Counted from the stretch's first letter, positions 36,783 through 48,578 are shown. The stretch: DNA of 64,000 bases from Curvibacter sp. AEP1-3 (GCF_002163715.1 NZ_CP015698.1:1612001-1676000); one strand, 5' to 3'. The notes: generated by a model from the sequence alone, not told the origin. Numbers and translations are program-made.

Positions 36783-38117
36783 ATGCCAAACACAGCACCC
36801 GCACCTGAAGCGCCCGCGCTCAACGCCCGAGGGCTCACGCGCAAACACCACCTGAGCCTGGTCCTTGTGCTGGGCGGCTTGGCCTTGGTACTGCTGCTTG
36901 GCAGCTGGAGCCTGTACAGCCGCCAGAAAGCGGCCCTGACCTGGGCCCTGAGTGCACAAGGCGAACAACTACAGCTCGCTCTGAATGACACGCTCGACGC
37001 TGCCCGCCTGCACGCCATGGGCATGCGCCAAAGCGCTGAACGCAACCTGCGCCAACCCCTTTTTAACGACAGCAGCCTCGCGGAACGGCTGGAGCGCCGC
37101 AACCTCGCGCCGCTGCGGGATGCACCGTGGGATCGCATGCCGCAAGACCTGGCAAAAGACATGGGCGCCGTTCACACCTACCCCGCCGCCAGTGGCGACT
37201 ACCGGCGCGAACTCAATGCGCCGCTGGGTGCGCTGGGCCAAGCGGTGGCCGCACACAGCCAGCAGCAGCGCTTGGCCTGGAGCTACTTTTTTGACGCCCA
37301 GAAGCGCTGGCGTTGGGTGTATCCGGCCCAGGCCCGGGACGAAGTGCTGATCGCCACCGGCAAAGCCGACATGGGTGCAGCCCTGCCGGTGCTGTGGGAT
37401 GCCGCAGGCTTGGATGCAGCGGGACCGGCTCGCAACCCGCAAAAGGAACCGGTGTGGTCTGCGCCGCACACCGACCCCTTCAAGAAAATCACTGTCGTTT
37501 CTACATTGGCCCCGGTGTACGTGGGTGAAGCCTTTGTCGGTGCCATGGGAACCGACCTGAGCCTAGAAGCCCTTGGCACCGTCATGCAACAACGCCCGCT
37601 GGCCATGGGGCAGGCTTGGGTGATCGACAAAGAAGGGCGCGTGCTCGCCAGCAGCGACACCAAGGCAAGCACCCCGCCCTCCGGCCCTTACACCACAGAA
37701 GCAGGCTGGCTGCGCTATGTCTTGCGTGGGTCACCGTTCAGCCTGGTGATTTATGCCCCATCCAGCGTGGTAGCCGGCCACACCTTGGGCAAGCTGATGC
37801 CCATGCTGGTCACCGGTCTACTGGGCTTGTTGGCAGCAGCGGGCACTGCACTGTGGCTCAGCCGCCAATTCACCTTGCCTGCCCTGCAGTTAGCCGATTA
37901 CGTACAAAACGCCGAGGGCCCCAACATCAAGCGCCCACCCAAAGTGCCTGCCCTCTGGAAGCCCTGGTTTGACCGGGCTGCGAGAGCCGCCCTGGACCGG
38001 CGCGACCAGGTCATGCACCACCACCAGCGCAGCAGCCAGCTCGAAAAGCAGATCATCCAGCTTGAAGCGCAGCTTCGCGCACGCGACAACAAGGGCCAGC
38101 AGCCTCACTCAGAATAG
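36783..38117 (+). CDS. membrane-anchored Cache-like sensor without output domain
   Basis: A 444-aa protein. A transmembrane span at about 25-45 is followed by a roughly 300-residue extracytoplasmic domain, a second span (about 330-352), then a short cytoplasmic tail with a coiled coil (SQLEKQIIQLEAQLRA). The large loop has the double-Cache look of many chemoreceptor and kinase sensor regions (a WVYPAQARDEVLIA strand, VSTLAPVYVGEAFVGAMGTDLSLEAL repeated strand pair). No HAMP, kinase, GGDEF or MCP domain follows. The start at 36783 is a choice among GTG 36759, ATG 36774 and ATG 36783. Function is unknown. Confidence 0.72.
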   Translation: MPNTAPAPEAPALNARGLTRKHHLSLVLVLGGLALVLLLGSWSLYSRQKAALTWALSAQGEQLQLALNDTLDAARLHAMGMRQSAERNLRQPLFNDSSLAERLERRNLAPLRDAPWDRMPQDLAKDMGAVHTYPAASGDYRRELNAPLGALGQAVAAHSQQQRLAWSYFFDAQKRWRWVYPAQARDEVLIATGKADMGAALPVLWDAAGLDAAGPARNPQKEPVWSAPHTDPFKKITVVSTLAPVYVGEAFVGAMGTDLSLEALGTVMQQRPLAMGQAWVIDKEGRVLASSDTKASTPPSGPYTTEAGWLRYVLRGSPFSLVIYAPSSVVAGHTLGKLMPMLVTGLLGLLAAAGTALWLSRQFTLPALQLADYVQNAEGPNIKRPPKVPALWKPWFDRAARAALDRRDQVMHHHQRSSQLEKQIIQLEAQLRARDNKGQQPHSE

Positions 38118-38141
38118 GCGCTCCTGAACGGGAGACACGCC

Positions 38142-39251
38142 TTGAAAAAAATTGCTCTATTCGTTGCCGCCGCCTTGGGCCTGGTGCTGCTGTACCTGTT
38201 GCTGTGGCCGGTACCCGTCAGCCCCGTGGTTTGGAATGCTCCCGCTGCTCCGGGCTACACCGGCCCGCACGCAGTTAACACACTGCTTGGCAACTTGCAG
38301 ATGATTGACTTGCAAGGTGAGGTGGGCCCTGAGCACATCCAGTTCGGCCGCGACGGCAAGCTCTACACCACCGTGGCCAGCGGCAACATCTTGCGCATGG
38401 AGGCCGATGGCACCGCGCAGCAGGTATTTGCCAACACCGGCGGCCGGGTGCTGGGCTTTGACTTTGATGCGCAGGGCAACCTGATTGCAGCGGATGCTGT
38501 CAAAGGGCTGCTCTCCATCGCGCCGGATGCGAAGGTCACCGTGCTCACTAATACGGTGAAGGGAGACCCGATCCGCTATGCGGATGCAGTGGTTGTCGCC
38601 AAAAACGGCAAGATGTATTTCAGCGATGCATCCACCCGCTTCGCACCCAAAGACTGGGGCGGCACCTTCGAGGCCAGCGTGCTCGACATCCTGGAGCAAG
38701 CCAGCACCGGCCGCATTCTGGAATATGACCCTGCCACCAAAGCCACGCGCCTGGTCGCCAGCGGCTTGAGTTTTGCCAACGGTGTGGCGCTGAGCGGGGA
38801 CGAACAGTCCTTGTTTGTGAACGAGACCGGTAAGTACAGGGTCTGGAAAATTGCGGTGAACGCTAACCAGCTCGATGTGCGCACTCTAGACACCCAAGCC
38901 CATGCGCAAGCCCAAGTACTGCTGGATAACCTGCCCGGCTACCCCGACAACCTGATGCGCGGCCTGGACGGAAAAATCTGGCTGGGCTTTGCCAAGCCCC
39001 GCAACCCGACCGTCGACAACATGGCCGGCAAACCCTGGTTGCGCAGCCTCACCTTGCGTTTGCCGCGTGTGCTGTGGCCCATCCCCAAGGCCTACGGCCA
39101 TGTCATCGCCTTCACCGAAGACGGCAAAGTAGTGGCCGACCTGCAAGACCCGAGCGGCAGTTACCCCGAAACCACAGCGATTACCGAAACCAAAGACCGC
39201 TTGTATGTGCAGAGCCTGCACGCCCACGGTCTGGGCTGGTTGCCCAAGTAA
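38142..39251 (+). CDS. SMP-30/strictosidine synthase-like beta-propeller protein
   Basis: A 369-aa protein starting from TTG with GGGAGA upstream. Residues 1-22 are a membrane anchor or signal. The rest is a six-bladed propeller of the strictosidine synthase-like/APMAP group: GPEHIQFGRDGKLYTT, GGRVLGFDFDAQGNLIAADA, and LSFANGVALSGDEQSLFVNET strands (each cited in part). Relatives hydrolyse lactones or arylesters with bound calcium; this one's substrate is unknown. It is convergent with the RhtA-like gene, with a 7-bp gap. Confidence 0.88.
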   Translation: MKKIALFVAAALGLVLLYLLLWPVPVSPVVWNAPAAPGYTGPHAVNTLLGNLQMIDLQGEVGPEHIQFGRDGKLYTTVASGNILRMEADGTAQQVFANTGGRVLGFDFDAQGNLIAADAVKGLLSIAPDAKVTVLTNTVKGDPIRYADAVVVAKNGKMYFSDASTRFAPKDWGGTFEASVLDILEQASTGRILEYDPATKATRLVASGLSFANGVALSGDEQSLFVNETGKYRVWKIAVNANQLDVRTLDTQAHAQAQVLLDNLPGYPDNLMRGLDGKIWLGFAKPRNPTVDNMAGKPWLRSLTLRLPRVLWPIPKAYGHVIAFTEDGKVVADLQDPSGSYPETTAITETKDRLYVQSLHAHGLGWLPK

Positions 39252-39258
39252 GGCAGAT

Positions 39259-40143
39259 TTACTGCACCAGCCCTGCCGCCACCGCCGGCGGCTCGCGTTT
39301 GGCCGTGACTGCGCTGCCGGCCGCCGCACCCATGATGAACACAATCGCCCACCACTGTGGGGAGCTGAGCTGTTCATTCAACATCACCAAGCCCAGCAAG
39401 GCTGCCACCGCCGGCTCCATGCTGGTCATGATGCCGAAGGCCTCTTGCGGCAGGCGCTTGAGGGCCACCATCTCCAGCGAGATGGGTATGGCACTGGAAA
39501 TCGCCGCCACCACCAGACCGATCAACAAAACGTGTGGATCCAGTAGTGCCGTACCGGCGTGCCAGATGCCGAAGGGCACCACCGTGATTGCAGCCACCGT
39601 GAGCCCCAGCGCCACCGAGTGGCCTGCATGCAAGTGGCCCACGCGCTTGCCGAACACGATGTAAGCACCCCAAAACGCGGCAGCGGCCAGGGCATAGAGC
39701 ACGCCGGTCGCGTCCAGCGCCTGCACATTGCCGCCGAAGGGCAGCAGCAATCCCAGCCCCGCAATCGCCAGTACCAGCCAGACAAAGTCCACCGGCTTGC
39801 GCGACGAATAGAGCGCCACCGCCAAAGGTCCCGAAAACTCAATCGCCACCGCAATGCCAAACGGAATGGTGCGCAGCGACATGTAAAACAACAAGTTCAT
39901 CAGCCCCAGCGCCACGCCGTAACGCAGCAGTGACATGCGGTCGGCCGGTGCCAACGCCCAGCGCCAAGGCCGCCAGATCAACAAGAGCAACAGTGCTGAA
40001 AAGCCCACGCGCAGGGCGGTGGTGCCCAAGGAACCAACCACAGGAAACAACTGTTTGGCAATCGATGTGCCCAGCCCCAAGGCCGTGACAGAACCCAAAA
40101 CCGCCAGCAATGGCAGCACATGATGAAAACGGTGTGAAGACAT
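39259..40143 (-). CDS. EamA/RhtA-like inner-membrane exporter
   Basis: A 294-aa protein with ten hydrophobic spans in two EamA repeats (first to about 140, second to about 285). The segment RTIPFGIAVAIEFSGPLAVAL is typical of the RhtA threonine/homoserine exporter subgroup. The start MSSHRFH at 40143 is the first ATG ahead of span 1. A longer reading upstream runs into the divergent esterase gene and lacks membrane character. It likely exports a small amino-acid-like metabolite. Confidence 0.88.
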   Translation of the reverse strand: MSSHRFHHVLPLLAVLGSVTALGLGTSIAKQLFPVVGSLGTTALRVGFSALLLLLIWRPWRWALAPADRMSLLRYGVALGLMNLLFYMSLRTIPFGIAVAIEFSGPLAVALYSSRKPVDFVWLVLAIAGLGLLLPFGGNVQALDATGVLYALAAAAFWGAYIVFGKRVGHLHAGHSVALGLTVAAITVVPFGIWHAGTALLDPHVLLIGLVVAAISSAIPISLEMVALKRLPQEAFGIMTSMEPAVAALLGLVMLNEQLSSPQWWAIVFIMGAAAGSAVTAKREPPAVAAGLVQ

Positions 40144-40212
40144 GCCCTGACGATAACCGGTGCAACTCAGGTATAAACCCGTCTCCTCCCATCGACTACC
40201 CCATCCCGCGCC

Positions 40213-40884
40213 ATGACTGCCCTGCTCTCTTGCATCGAACTCGAATCCGCCCCCAACCCCATGGCTGCCGTCATCTGGATGCACGGGCTGGGCGCCACCA
40301 GCGATGACTTTGCAGGCCTGGTGCCCGAGCTGGATTTGGACGGCTGCCAGCCCATCCGCTTTGTGTTTCCGCAGGCGCCCAGCATCCCCATCACCATCAA
40401 CGGTGGCTACGTGATGCCCGGCTGGTACAACCTGTATGGCATGGATCTGGTGAGCAAGCAGGATGCAGCGGGCATCCAGCGCTCCGAGGAGGCCATTGCG
40501 GCGCTGGTGGAGCGCGAAGTGGCGCGTGGCATTCCCTATGAGCGCATCGTGCTGGCGGGTTTTAGCCAAGGCTGCGCCATGGCGCTGCACACCGCGCTGC
40601 GCTTGCCCCACCAAATTGCAGGTGTGATGGCCTTGTCCGGCTACCTGCCGCTGGCAGACCGCTTTGCCGCCGAGCGCAATGCTGCCAACGCGAGTACCCC
40701 CATCTTCATGGCGCACGGCACCCAAGACCCGGTGGTGATCCTGAAACGCGGCGAAGACTCGCGCGATGCCTTGGCGTCCCTGGGCCACAAGGTGCAGTGG
40801 CACACCTACCCCATGCCGCACAGCGTGCACCCGCGCGAAGTAGCAGACATTGCCGCCTTCTTGAAGCAGGTACTGCCCGCTTGA
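40213..40884 (+). CDS. carboxylesterase/phospholipase family alpha/beta hydrolase
   Basis: A 223-aa alpha/beta hydrolase of the acyl-protein-thioesterase-like family. WMHGLGATSDDF near 20 is the oxyanion region and the nucleophile is in GFSQGCAMAL near 115. Asp in THGTQDPVV (about 167) and His in PMPHSVHP complete the triad. The size is standard. Its TGA overlaps the ATG of the Hsp70 gene by one base, so the two are coupled. Confidence 0.94.
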   Translation: MTALLSCIELESAPNPMAAVIWMHGLGATSDDFAGLVPELDLDGCQPIRFVFPQAPSIPITINGGYVMPGWYNLYGMDLVSKQDAAGIQRSEEAIAALVEREVARGIPYERIVLAGFSQGCAMALHTALRLPHQIAGVMALSGYLPLADRFAAERNAANASTPIFMAHGTQDPVVILKRGEDSRDALASLGHKVQWHTYPMPHSVHPREVADIAAFLKQVLPA

Positions 40885-42146
40885 TGGAGACTGCTCGCCC
40901 CTTGGTGCTGGGCATTGACTTCGGCACCTCGAACTCCGCCTGCGCACTGATTGACGCGCAAGGCGCCTTGCAGGTGATCCCGCTGGATGACGCCAAGGCT
41001 GAAATGCCCACCGCCCTGTTTTTTGCCAGTGAAACCCACAGCGTGCTCTATGGCGCTGACGCCATGCAGGCCTACCTGAATGGCACCGAAGGCCGCTTGC
41101 TGCGCTCCCTCAAAAGCCTGATGGGCAGCCGCCTGATGGACGAATACACCGCCGTGGGCGACAAGAGCATCCGCTTCTTTGACATCGTGGTGCTGTTCTT
41201 CAAAGAGCTCAAGCGCCGCTGCGAAGCCCATGTGGGCCAGCCCCTGACCCACGCCATGCTGGGCCGCCCGGTGCACTTTGTGGACGACGATGCCGAGCGT
41301 GACCAGCTGGCCCAAGAGACACTGGGCCGCGCCGCGCTGGAGGCAGGCTTCACCCACATTGCCTACCAGCTCGAACCCATTGCCGCCGCGCTGGACTACG
41401 AGCAGCGCGTAGCCAAAGAGACTACGGCTCTGGTGGTGGACATTGGCGGCGGCACCTCCGACTTCACCGTCATCCGCCTCAACCCTGAGCGCAGTGCGGT
41501 GGGCGACCGCTCGGCAGACATTCTGGCCACCACCGGCGTGCACATTGGCGGCACCGACTTTGACCGCCTGCTCGACCTCGCCACCGTGATGCCCCACTTG
41601 GGCTACAAGCACGTGGGCACCGGCGGTCGCATTGTGCCCAGCAGCGTGTTTTTTGACCTGAGCACCTGGCACCTGATCCACCAGGCCTATACCCGCAAGT
41701 CCATGCACTTTGCCAAAGAGCTGTGGACCGACTACACCGACCAGGCCCTGCATCGCCGCCTGATGGACGCGCTGGAAGAACAGCACGGCCACCGCATGCT
41801 GGCCAGTGTGGAAGCCGCCAAGATTGCCTGCTCCATCAGCGGCGACAGCGCCGTCGTAGAGCTGGACTTTCTGGACCGCAGCTTGGCCCCCACCGTGGAC
41901 GCGGCGAACATGGAAGTCGCCTTGCACGCCTCGCTGGCGCAGGTAGTGCAATGCGCTCAAGACTGCGTGGCCGTTGCGGGCTTAAGCGCTGTGGACGCGG
42001 TGTACCTCACCGGTGGTTCATCCGCACTGCGCACGCTAATAGCAGCGCTGCGCCAAGCCATGCCCGAAGCCACGCTGGTGGAAGGCAACCGGTTTGGTGG
42101 CGTGGCCGCCGGGTTGGCGTGGGCGGGTGCGGTTCACCCGTATTGA
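40884..42146 (+). CDS. Hsp70-family chaperone-like protein (YegD type)
   Basis: A 420-aa protein with only the Hsp70 nucleotide-binding domain: phosphate 1 motif GIDFGTSNSACA at the N terminus, connect-type and phosphate 2 motif VDIGGGTSDFTV near 190, and adenosine motif YLTGGSSALR near 378. The substrate-binding and lid domains of DnaK are absent, which is the YegD layout. Its start overlaps the stop of the esterase gene. An upstream in-frame ATG (40797) would lie inside the esterase and is rejected. Client and partner are unknown. Confidence 0.9.
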   Translation: METARPLVLGIDFGTSNSACALIDAQGALQVIPLDDAKAEMPTALFFASETHSVLYGADAMQAYLNGTEGRLLRSLKSLMGSRLMDEYTAVGDKSIRFFDIVVLFFKELKRRCEAHVGQPLTHAMLGRPVHFVDDDAERDQLAQETLGRAALEAGFTHIAYQLEPIAAALDYEQRVAKETTALVVDIGGGTSDFTVIRLNPERSAVGDRSADILATTGVHIGGTDFDRLLDLATVMPHLGYKHVGTGGRIVPSSVFFDLSTWHLIHQAYTRKSMHFAKELWTDYTDQALHRRLMDALEEQHGHRMLASVEAAKIACSISGDSAVVELDFLDRSLAPTVDAANMEVALHASLAQVVQCAQDCVAVAGLSAVDAVYLTGGSSALRTLIAALRQAMPEATLVEGNRFGGVAAGLAWAGAVHPY

Positions 42147-42200
42147 TTTGCTATTTATTTAGGAGCTGCTCGCGCACATTCCACAAGCGCTAGCGGCACT
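42147..42200 (+). repeat. dispersed repeat, intergenic copy
   Basis: TTTGCTATTTATTTAGGAGCTGCTCGCGCACATTCCAC followed by AAGCGCTAGCGGC, cited in parts; this is the clearest non-coding copy. It shares CGCGCACATTCCAC with the mutY copy and AGCTGCTCGCGCA with the M16 copy. Confidence 0.75.
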
Positions 42201-42222
42201 TTTTACAAAAAACCACGAATAC

Positions 42223-42822
42223 TCAAAGAGCAAGCCGCAGCTTGCTCACCAGCCTTTCAAAACGCGCACTCGGCAGCGACAGCAAGGCCTCACGCGCCAC
42301 CCAGCGCACCCCACGCACCTCTTCCCACTGCGGGCTCAATGGAGCGGACGCATCGCCCCGGAACAGGTACAAAAAGTCGTGATGCACGTGCGCGCCCTCG
42401 CCTTTGGCGGGGTTGGCAGGAATGGCGTGGCTATCGATGTCGATCAGTGGCGCATCCAAGTTTTGGGTAGCAGACTGAGCCAAGCGCACGTTCACGCCCG
42501 TCTCTTCCTCCACCTCCCGCGCGGCAGACACGTCCAGCCGGTCCAGGCCTTCGTGGTGGCCGCCGGGCTGTAGCCAGCGGTTCAAGGTGCGGTGGTGGAT
42601 GAGCAGCACCTTGTCTACCGCCGCGTCGTACACCAACCCGCTGGTGGTGATGTGACCTTGCATGTTGGCCCGTGAAAACGGGTCTGCGAACGTGTCGGCA
42701 AGCAGTTCGGCAATGGCCTTCAAGCCTGCGGATTCAGCGGGAAAGTGGGCTAAGTACTTTTGCAGTTCAGCGAGGGCGTGTGCCCGGAGGTCGACAGGAT
42801 TGGCCAAGGTGTCAGGCAGCAT
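42223..42822 (-). CDS. NUDIX hydrolase
   Basis: A 199-aa protein starting MLPDTLANPVD at 42822. The NUDIX box is GGHHEGLDRLDVSAAREVEE followed by ETGV; REVEEETGV is canonical, while the first Glu of the GX5E pattern appears as Asp. An N-terminal helical region of about 60 residues precedes the fold. The substrate (a nucleoside diphosphate derivative) cannot be told. Its start overlaps the end of the LysR gene by 11 bp, so they are on one transcript. Confidence 0.9.
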   Translation of the reverse strand: MLPDTLANPVDLRAHALAELQKYLAHFPAESAGLKAIAELLADTFADPFSRANMQGHITTSGLVYDAAVDKVLLIHHRTLNRWLQPGGHHEGLDRLDVSAAREVEEETGVNVRLAQSATQNLDAPLIDIDSHAIPANPAKGEGAHVHHDFLYLFRGDASAPLSPQWEEVRGVRWVAREALLSLPSARFERLVSKLRLAL

Positions 42823-43744
42823 GTGGGTCTCCCAGTGCCGCATGCAGCATCTCAATAAACACCCGCGTCTTGGGCGGCATGAGTTTGCGGCCGGGGAAGA
42901 CGGCGGATATGGGCATGCGGGGGAAACACCAGTCGGGCAGGATGCGCACCAGTGCATTGCGGCGCGCATCGGCCTGGGCAAACACATCAGGCACTGCACC
43001 TATGCCGGTGCCCGCCAGCACCAAGCGCAACAGCAGGTCCGGCGCGTTGGCCGCAAAGCGACCGGGCGGTAGAGCCGTCCACTCCTGCTCGCCGTTCACA
43101 AGGCGCCAAGGCATGGGCTCCCCGGTGCCCCCCAGCAAGCGAACCGCTTGGTGCTGCAGCAGGTCTTGCGGCACTTGGGGTGTGCCGTGCTCAGCCAGGT
43201 ATTGGGGCGAGGCATACACCCCGGTGGACATGAGGCTCAAGCGCCGTGCAGCGAGCAGGCTGTCGTCCGGCAAGGCGCCGATGCGCACCGCCACGTCAAA
43301 GCCTTCACCGAGCAGGTCCACCCGGCGGGCGGACAGGTCCAGCTCCAGCGAGATGTCGGGATACATGGCCACAAAAGCGCCCAGCATGTCGGCGAGCAAC
43401 AAGTGGGCAATGTCGGCCGGCATGGAGACGCGCAATCGCCCGGTGGGCGTGGCCTGACGGCGCTCGCTCAAAGCCGCAACCGCCTCCACTTCCAGCACTA
43501 CCTGTTTGGCATGCTCCAGCAGTTGCTGGCCGAACTCGGTCAGCGTTTGGCGGCGCGTGGTGCGCAGCAGCAGGCGCTCGCCCAAGCGTTGCTCCAGGGC
43601 CGCGAGCCGGCGCGACACGCTGGACTTGGGCAGTCCCACCTTGTCGGCCGCACGACTGAAGCTGCCCAGCTCAGCCACGCGGGCAAAGATGAGCAGGTCG
43701 TTCGGGTCGATGGCGGTAGTCTGGAGTGTGCTTGATTGTTCCAT
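42812..43744 (-). CDS. LysR-family transcriptional regulator
   Basis: A 310-aa LysR protein starting MEQSSTLQ at 43744. The N-terminal winged HTH (FARVAELGSFSRAADKVGLPKSSVSRRLAALE, cited in part as SFSRAADKVGLPKSSVSRR) is of the CrgA-like subgroup. A periplasmic-binding-protein-like effector domain follows. It is divergent from the doxX-pirin pair, a common arrangement in which it controls them; the inducer may be a quinone or redox stress, by analogy. Confidence 0.94.
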   Translation of the reverse strand: MEQSSTLQTTAIDPNDLLIFARVAELGSFSRAADKVGLPKSSVSRRLAALEQRLGERLLLRTTRRQTLTEFGQQLLEHAKQVVLEVEAVAALSERRQATPTGRLRVSMPADIAHLLLADMLGAFVAMYPDISLELDLSARRVDLLGEGFDVAVRIGALPDDSLLAARRLSLMSTGVYASPQYLAEHGTPQVPQDLLQHQAVRLLGGTGEPMPWRLVNGEQEWTALPPGRFAANAPDLLLRLVLAGTGIGAVPDVFAQADARRNALVRILPDWCFPRMPISAVFPGRKLMPPKTRVFIEMLHAALGDPHAA

Positions 43745-43844
43745 AGTGACAACAATCATATCCATTTTATGGGATTTTCAGGCAGATTGGTGAGGAATAC
43801 AGTTCAACCATCGCAAACAACTTCCCTTTTGAAAGGAAACCATC

Positions 43845-44267
43845 ATGTCCTCCAGCAACACTTCCACTACCGCTCAAAACGCACTCAACCTCGCAGGTCG
43901 TGTGCTTTTGGCTGCCCTGTTTTTGCCTGCCGGCATCAGCAAGCTCACCGGCTTTGAAGGCACCGTGGGTTACATCGCTTCCGTCGGTTTGCCGCTGCCC
44001 GCGGTCGGCGCTGTGCTCGCTCTGCTGGTGGAAATCGTCGGCAGCGTGGCGCTGATCGCCGGCTTCGGTACCCGAATCGCAGCGCTGGTGTTGGCCCTGT
44101 TCACGCTGGTGGCGAGCTTCTTCTTCCACGCTTTCTGGGCTGTGCCTGCTGACCAGGCCTTCATGGTGCAACTGCTGTTCTTCAAGAACGTGGCAGTGGT
44201 CGGTGGCTTGTTGGCCTTGGCGGCCAACGGCGCCGGCGGCTGGAGCCTGGACGCACGCCGCGCCTAA
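43845..44267 (+). CDS. DoxX-family membrane protein
   Basis: A 140-aa protein with four hydrophobic spans and the DoxX-type LFLPAGISKLTGFEG segment near the N terminus. AAAGGAAACC gives a strong ribosome-binding site. Members are linked to redox stress or thiosulfate oxidation, and exact function is unknown. It lies between the divergent LysR gene and pirin, with a hairpin after it at 44312-44336. Confidence 0.92.
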   Translation: MSSSNTSTTAQNALNLAGRVLLAALFLPAGISKLTGFEGTVGYIASVGLPLPAVGAVLALLVEIVGSVALIAGFGTRIAALVLALFTLVASFFFHAFWAVPADQAFMVQLLFFKNVAVVGGLLALAANGAGGWSLDARRA

Positions 44268-44311
44268 ACCCGGTACGGCCCGGCCCGACAGGTCGCTCGC
44301 AGCACATTAAA

Positions 44312-44336
44312 CACAGGCCGCCCTTTGCGGCCTGTG
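44312..44336 (+). terminator. hairpin between doxX and the pirin gene
   Basis: A perfect 10-bp GC-rich stem (CACAGGCCGC with GCGGCCTGTG) with a 5-nt loop. No T run follows, so partial termination or mRNA stabilisation are both possible. Confidence 0.5.
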
Positions 44337-44362
44337 AGTCCGTATCCACCAAGGAGATCACC

Positions 44363-45226
44363 ATGACAGTTCAACAATCACGCACCATTGAGCGCCTGGT
44401 GGCTGGGCAAGCCACCTCGGATGGCGCAGGCGTCAAGCTCACCCGGGTATTGACCCAAAACCTGCAACACCGTCTGGACCCCTTCCTGATGCTGGACGCC
44501 TTTGGCAGCGACAACCCGGATGACTACATTGCCGGCTTCCCGGAGCATCCCCACCGCGGGTTCGAGACCGTGTCGTACATGCTCAGCGGTCGCATGCGCC
44601 ACCGCGACAGCGCGGGCCACGAGGGCTTGGTTACAGACGGCGGCGTGCAGTGGATGACCGCGGCGCGCGGCGTGATCCACTCCGAAATCCCTCAGCAGAC
44701 CGAAGGCCGCATGGAAGGCTTTCAGCTCTGGCTGAACCTGCACAGCAGCGAGAAAATGGGCGCCCCCTGGTACCGCGACATCCAGGCGACCGACCTGCCC
44801 AAAGTTACTACCGACGAAGGCGTACAGCTGACCGTGATTGCCGGCGAAAGCCATGGCACCGTGGGCGCAGTGCAGCGCGAGAAAACACAGCCGCTGTACC
44901 TCGATGTGCACATGCCTGCCGGCAGCACCTTCAGCCAACCTCTCCCCGCCACGCACAACGCGTTCATTTATGTGTACCGCGGCGAGGTACAAGTGGGCGA
45001 GAAGACTGTGCCCGCCCAGCGCATGGCCATCTTCAGCAACGACACAACCAGTGATGGCATCAGCATCACCGCCAGTGTGGATGCCAAGTTCCTGCTGATT
45101 GCCGGCAAGCCCCTGAAAGAGCCCATCGTGCAGTACGGCCCTTTCGTCATGAACTCGCAACAAGAGATCTATCAGGCGCTGAGCGACTTCCGGGATGGGG
45201 TCTTGGGTGCGCCGTCAGCCGCTTGA
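44363..45226 (+). CDS. pirin family protein
   Basis: A 287-aa bicupin. The metal-binding N-terminal cupin has EHPHRGFETVSYML (two His) and, about 45 residues on, HSEIPQ (His and Glu), matching the pirin iron site. AAGGAG lies before the ATG. Bacterial pirins may have quercetinase activity or bind metabolic enzymes; the role here is not fixed. It follows doxX and is likely under the divergent LysR regulator. Confidence 0.95.
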   Translation: MTVQQSRTIERLVAGQATSDGAGVKLTRVLTQNLQHRLDPFLMLDAFGSDNPDDYIAGFPEHPHRGFETVSYMLSGRMRHRDSAGHEGLVTDGGVQWMTAARGVIHSEIPQQTEGRMEGFQLWLNLHSSEKMGAPWYRDIQATDLPKVTTDEGVQLTVIAGESHGTVGAVQREKTQPLYLDVHMPAGSTFSQPLPATHNAFIYVYRGEVQVGEKTVPAQRMAIFSNDTTSDGISITASVDAKFLLIAGKPLKEPIVQYGPFVMNSQQEIYQALSDFRDGVLGAPSAA

Positions 45227-45252
45227 ATGACTCCTTGCCCTAAGCTTGGGCC

Positions 45253-46371
45253 ATGACTGACTCCACACGCCACGCTGCGACGCCCCCCATCGTCAACCTC
45301 GCCCTCCAGGGCGGAGGCTCACACGGGGCGTTTACATGGGGCGTGCTGGACGCACTGCTCGAAGATGGTCGACTGGACTTTGAGGGCATTAGCGGCACCA
45401 GCGCCGGAGCCATGAATGCGGTGGCGCTGGCCCACGGCTTTGCACAAGCCGAAGGCAAATCGCGCAAAGGGGCCAGAGACAGCGCCCGCCAGTCGCTGGC
45501 AGACTTTTGGGAAGGCGTGGTCAACATGGGCGCACTCAGCAGCACCCTGGCCGGAGCCCACAAGGTGCCCTTCGACTTGCTATTCGGAGGGCTCTCTGCC
45601 CTCACCGGCTCAGCCTCCCCCAGTCAGATACTTTCCGACGCAGTGACCAGCTTTTGGACGCAGGCCGTATCTCCCTACCAAAGCAACCCGCTGGACATCA
45701 ACCCCCTTCGCACCTTCCTGGAGCGGCAAATGGACTTTGAGCGTCTGGCCGCCTACCAGCCGCTCAAGGTGTTTGTGGTGGCTACCAAGGTGCGCACCGG
45801 CAAGGCCGAGATTTTCTCGGGCAAGCGGCTTACCGCAGATGCCGTGATGGCTTCCGCCTGTCTGCCCACGGTGTTTCAGGCGGTGGAGATCGAAGGTGAG
45901 CATTACTGGGATGGGGGCTACGCCGGCAACCCCGCCATCCATCCGCTGATTTACGAGTGCCAGAGTCCGGACGTGATGCTGGTGCAGATCAACCCCATAG
46001 AGCGCCACAAGCTGCCCACCACGGCCGCCGGTATTCTGGACCGGCTCAACGAAATCACTTTCAACTCAGCATTGATTGCCGAGATGCGCGCGATCGACTT
46101 TGTGAAGCGCCTGCTGGCAGAAGGCAAACTGGACCCCGCGCGCTACAAGAATGTGCTGATGCACCGGATCGATGGCGGTGGCGCGCTGGAGGCCTACCCC
46201 GCTTCCACCAAGTCCGACACTGACGCCAAGCTCATCCACGCCCTGCGGGACTTGGGCCGCGCGTCTGCCAATGAATGGCTAAAAAAGCATGTGGGAGCCA
46301 TCGGGGTGGAGTGCAGCATCAACATCGCTACCGATTACCTCGACGACCTGCGGGTCCCGACCTCAGGCTGA
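45253..46371 (+). CDS. patatin-like phospholipase family protein
   Basis: A 372-aa cytoplasmic patatin homologue without signal peptide. The oxyanion motif is LQGGGSHGAFTWG, the nucleophile elbow GTSAG near 54 and the catalytic Asp in WDGGYAGNP near 222. A C-terminal half rich in helices extends the domain, as in relatives near polyhydroxybutyrate genes. The two patatins of this window are not close paralogues: one is exported, this one is not. Confidence 0.92.
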   Translation: MTDSTRHAATPPIVNLALQGGGSHGAFTWGVLDALLEDGRLDFEGISGTSAGAMNAVALAHGFAQAEGKSRKGARDSARQSLADFWEGVVNMGALSSTLAGAHKVPFDLLFGGLSALTGSASPSQILSDAVTSFWTQAVSPYQSNPLDINPLRTFLERQMDFERLAAYQPLKVFVVATKVRTGKAEIFSGKRLTADAVMASACLPTVFQAVEIEGEHYWDGGYAGNPAIHPLIYECQSPDVMLVQINPIERHKLPTTAAGILDRLNEITFNSALIAEMRAIDFVKRLLAEGKLDPARYKNVLMHRIDGGGALEAYPASTKSDTDAKLIHALRDLGRASANEWLKKHVGAIGVECSINIATDYLDDLRVPTSG

Positions 46372-46463
46372 TGCAAAAAAACCCGCTGCATGACCGACGT
46401 ACCGGCAACACAACGGGGTTGTAGGCCGCCACCCGAAGGCGGCGGCAGTCACCATCACTTAGC

Positions 46464-48509
<2,046 letters not shown>

Positions 48510-48578
48510 TCAAGAGTTATCTGAAAAAAACAATGTACTTTTTTACAAACCGAATAAAATACTTTCACTCACTATAGA

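Noticed and set aside
46424..46443. GC-rich hairpin between the patatin gene and katG as a terminator
   Set aside because: Short stem and no T run on either strand, so support is too weak.
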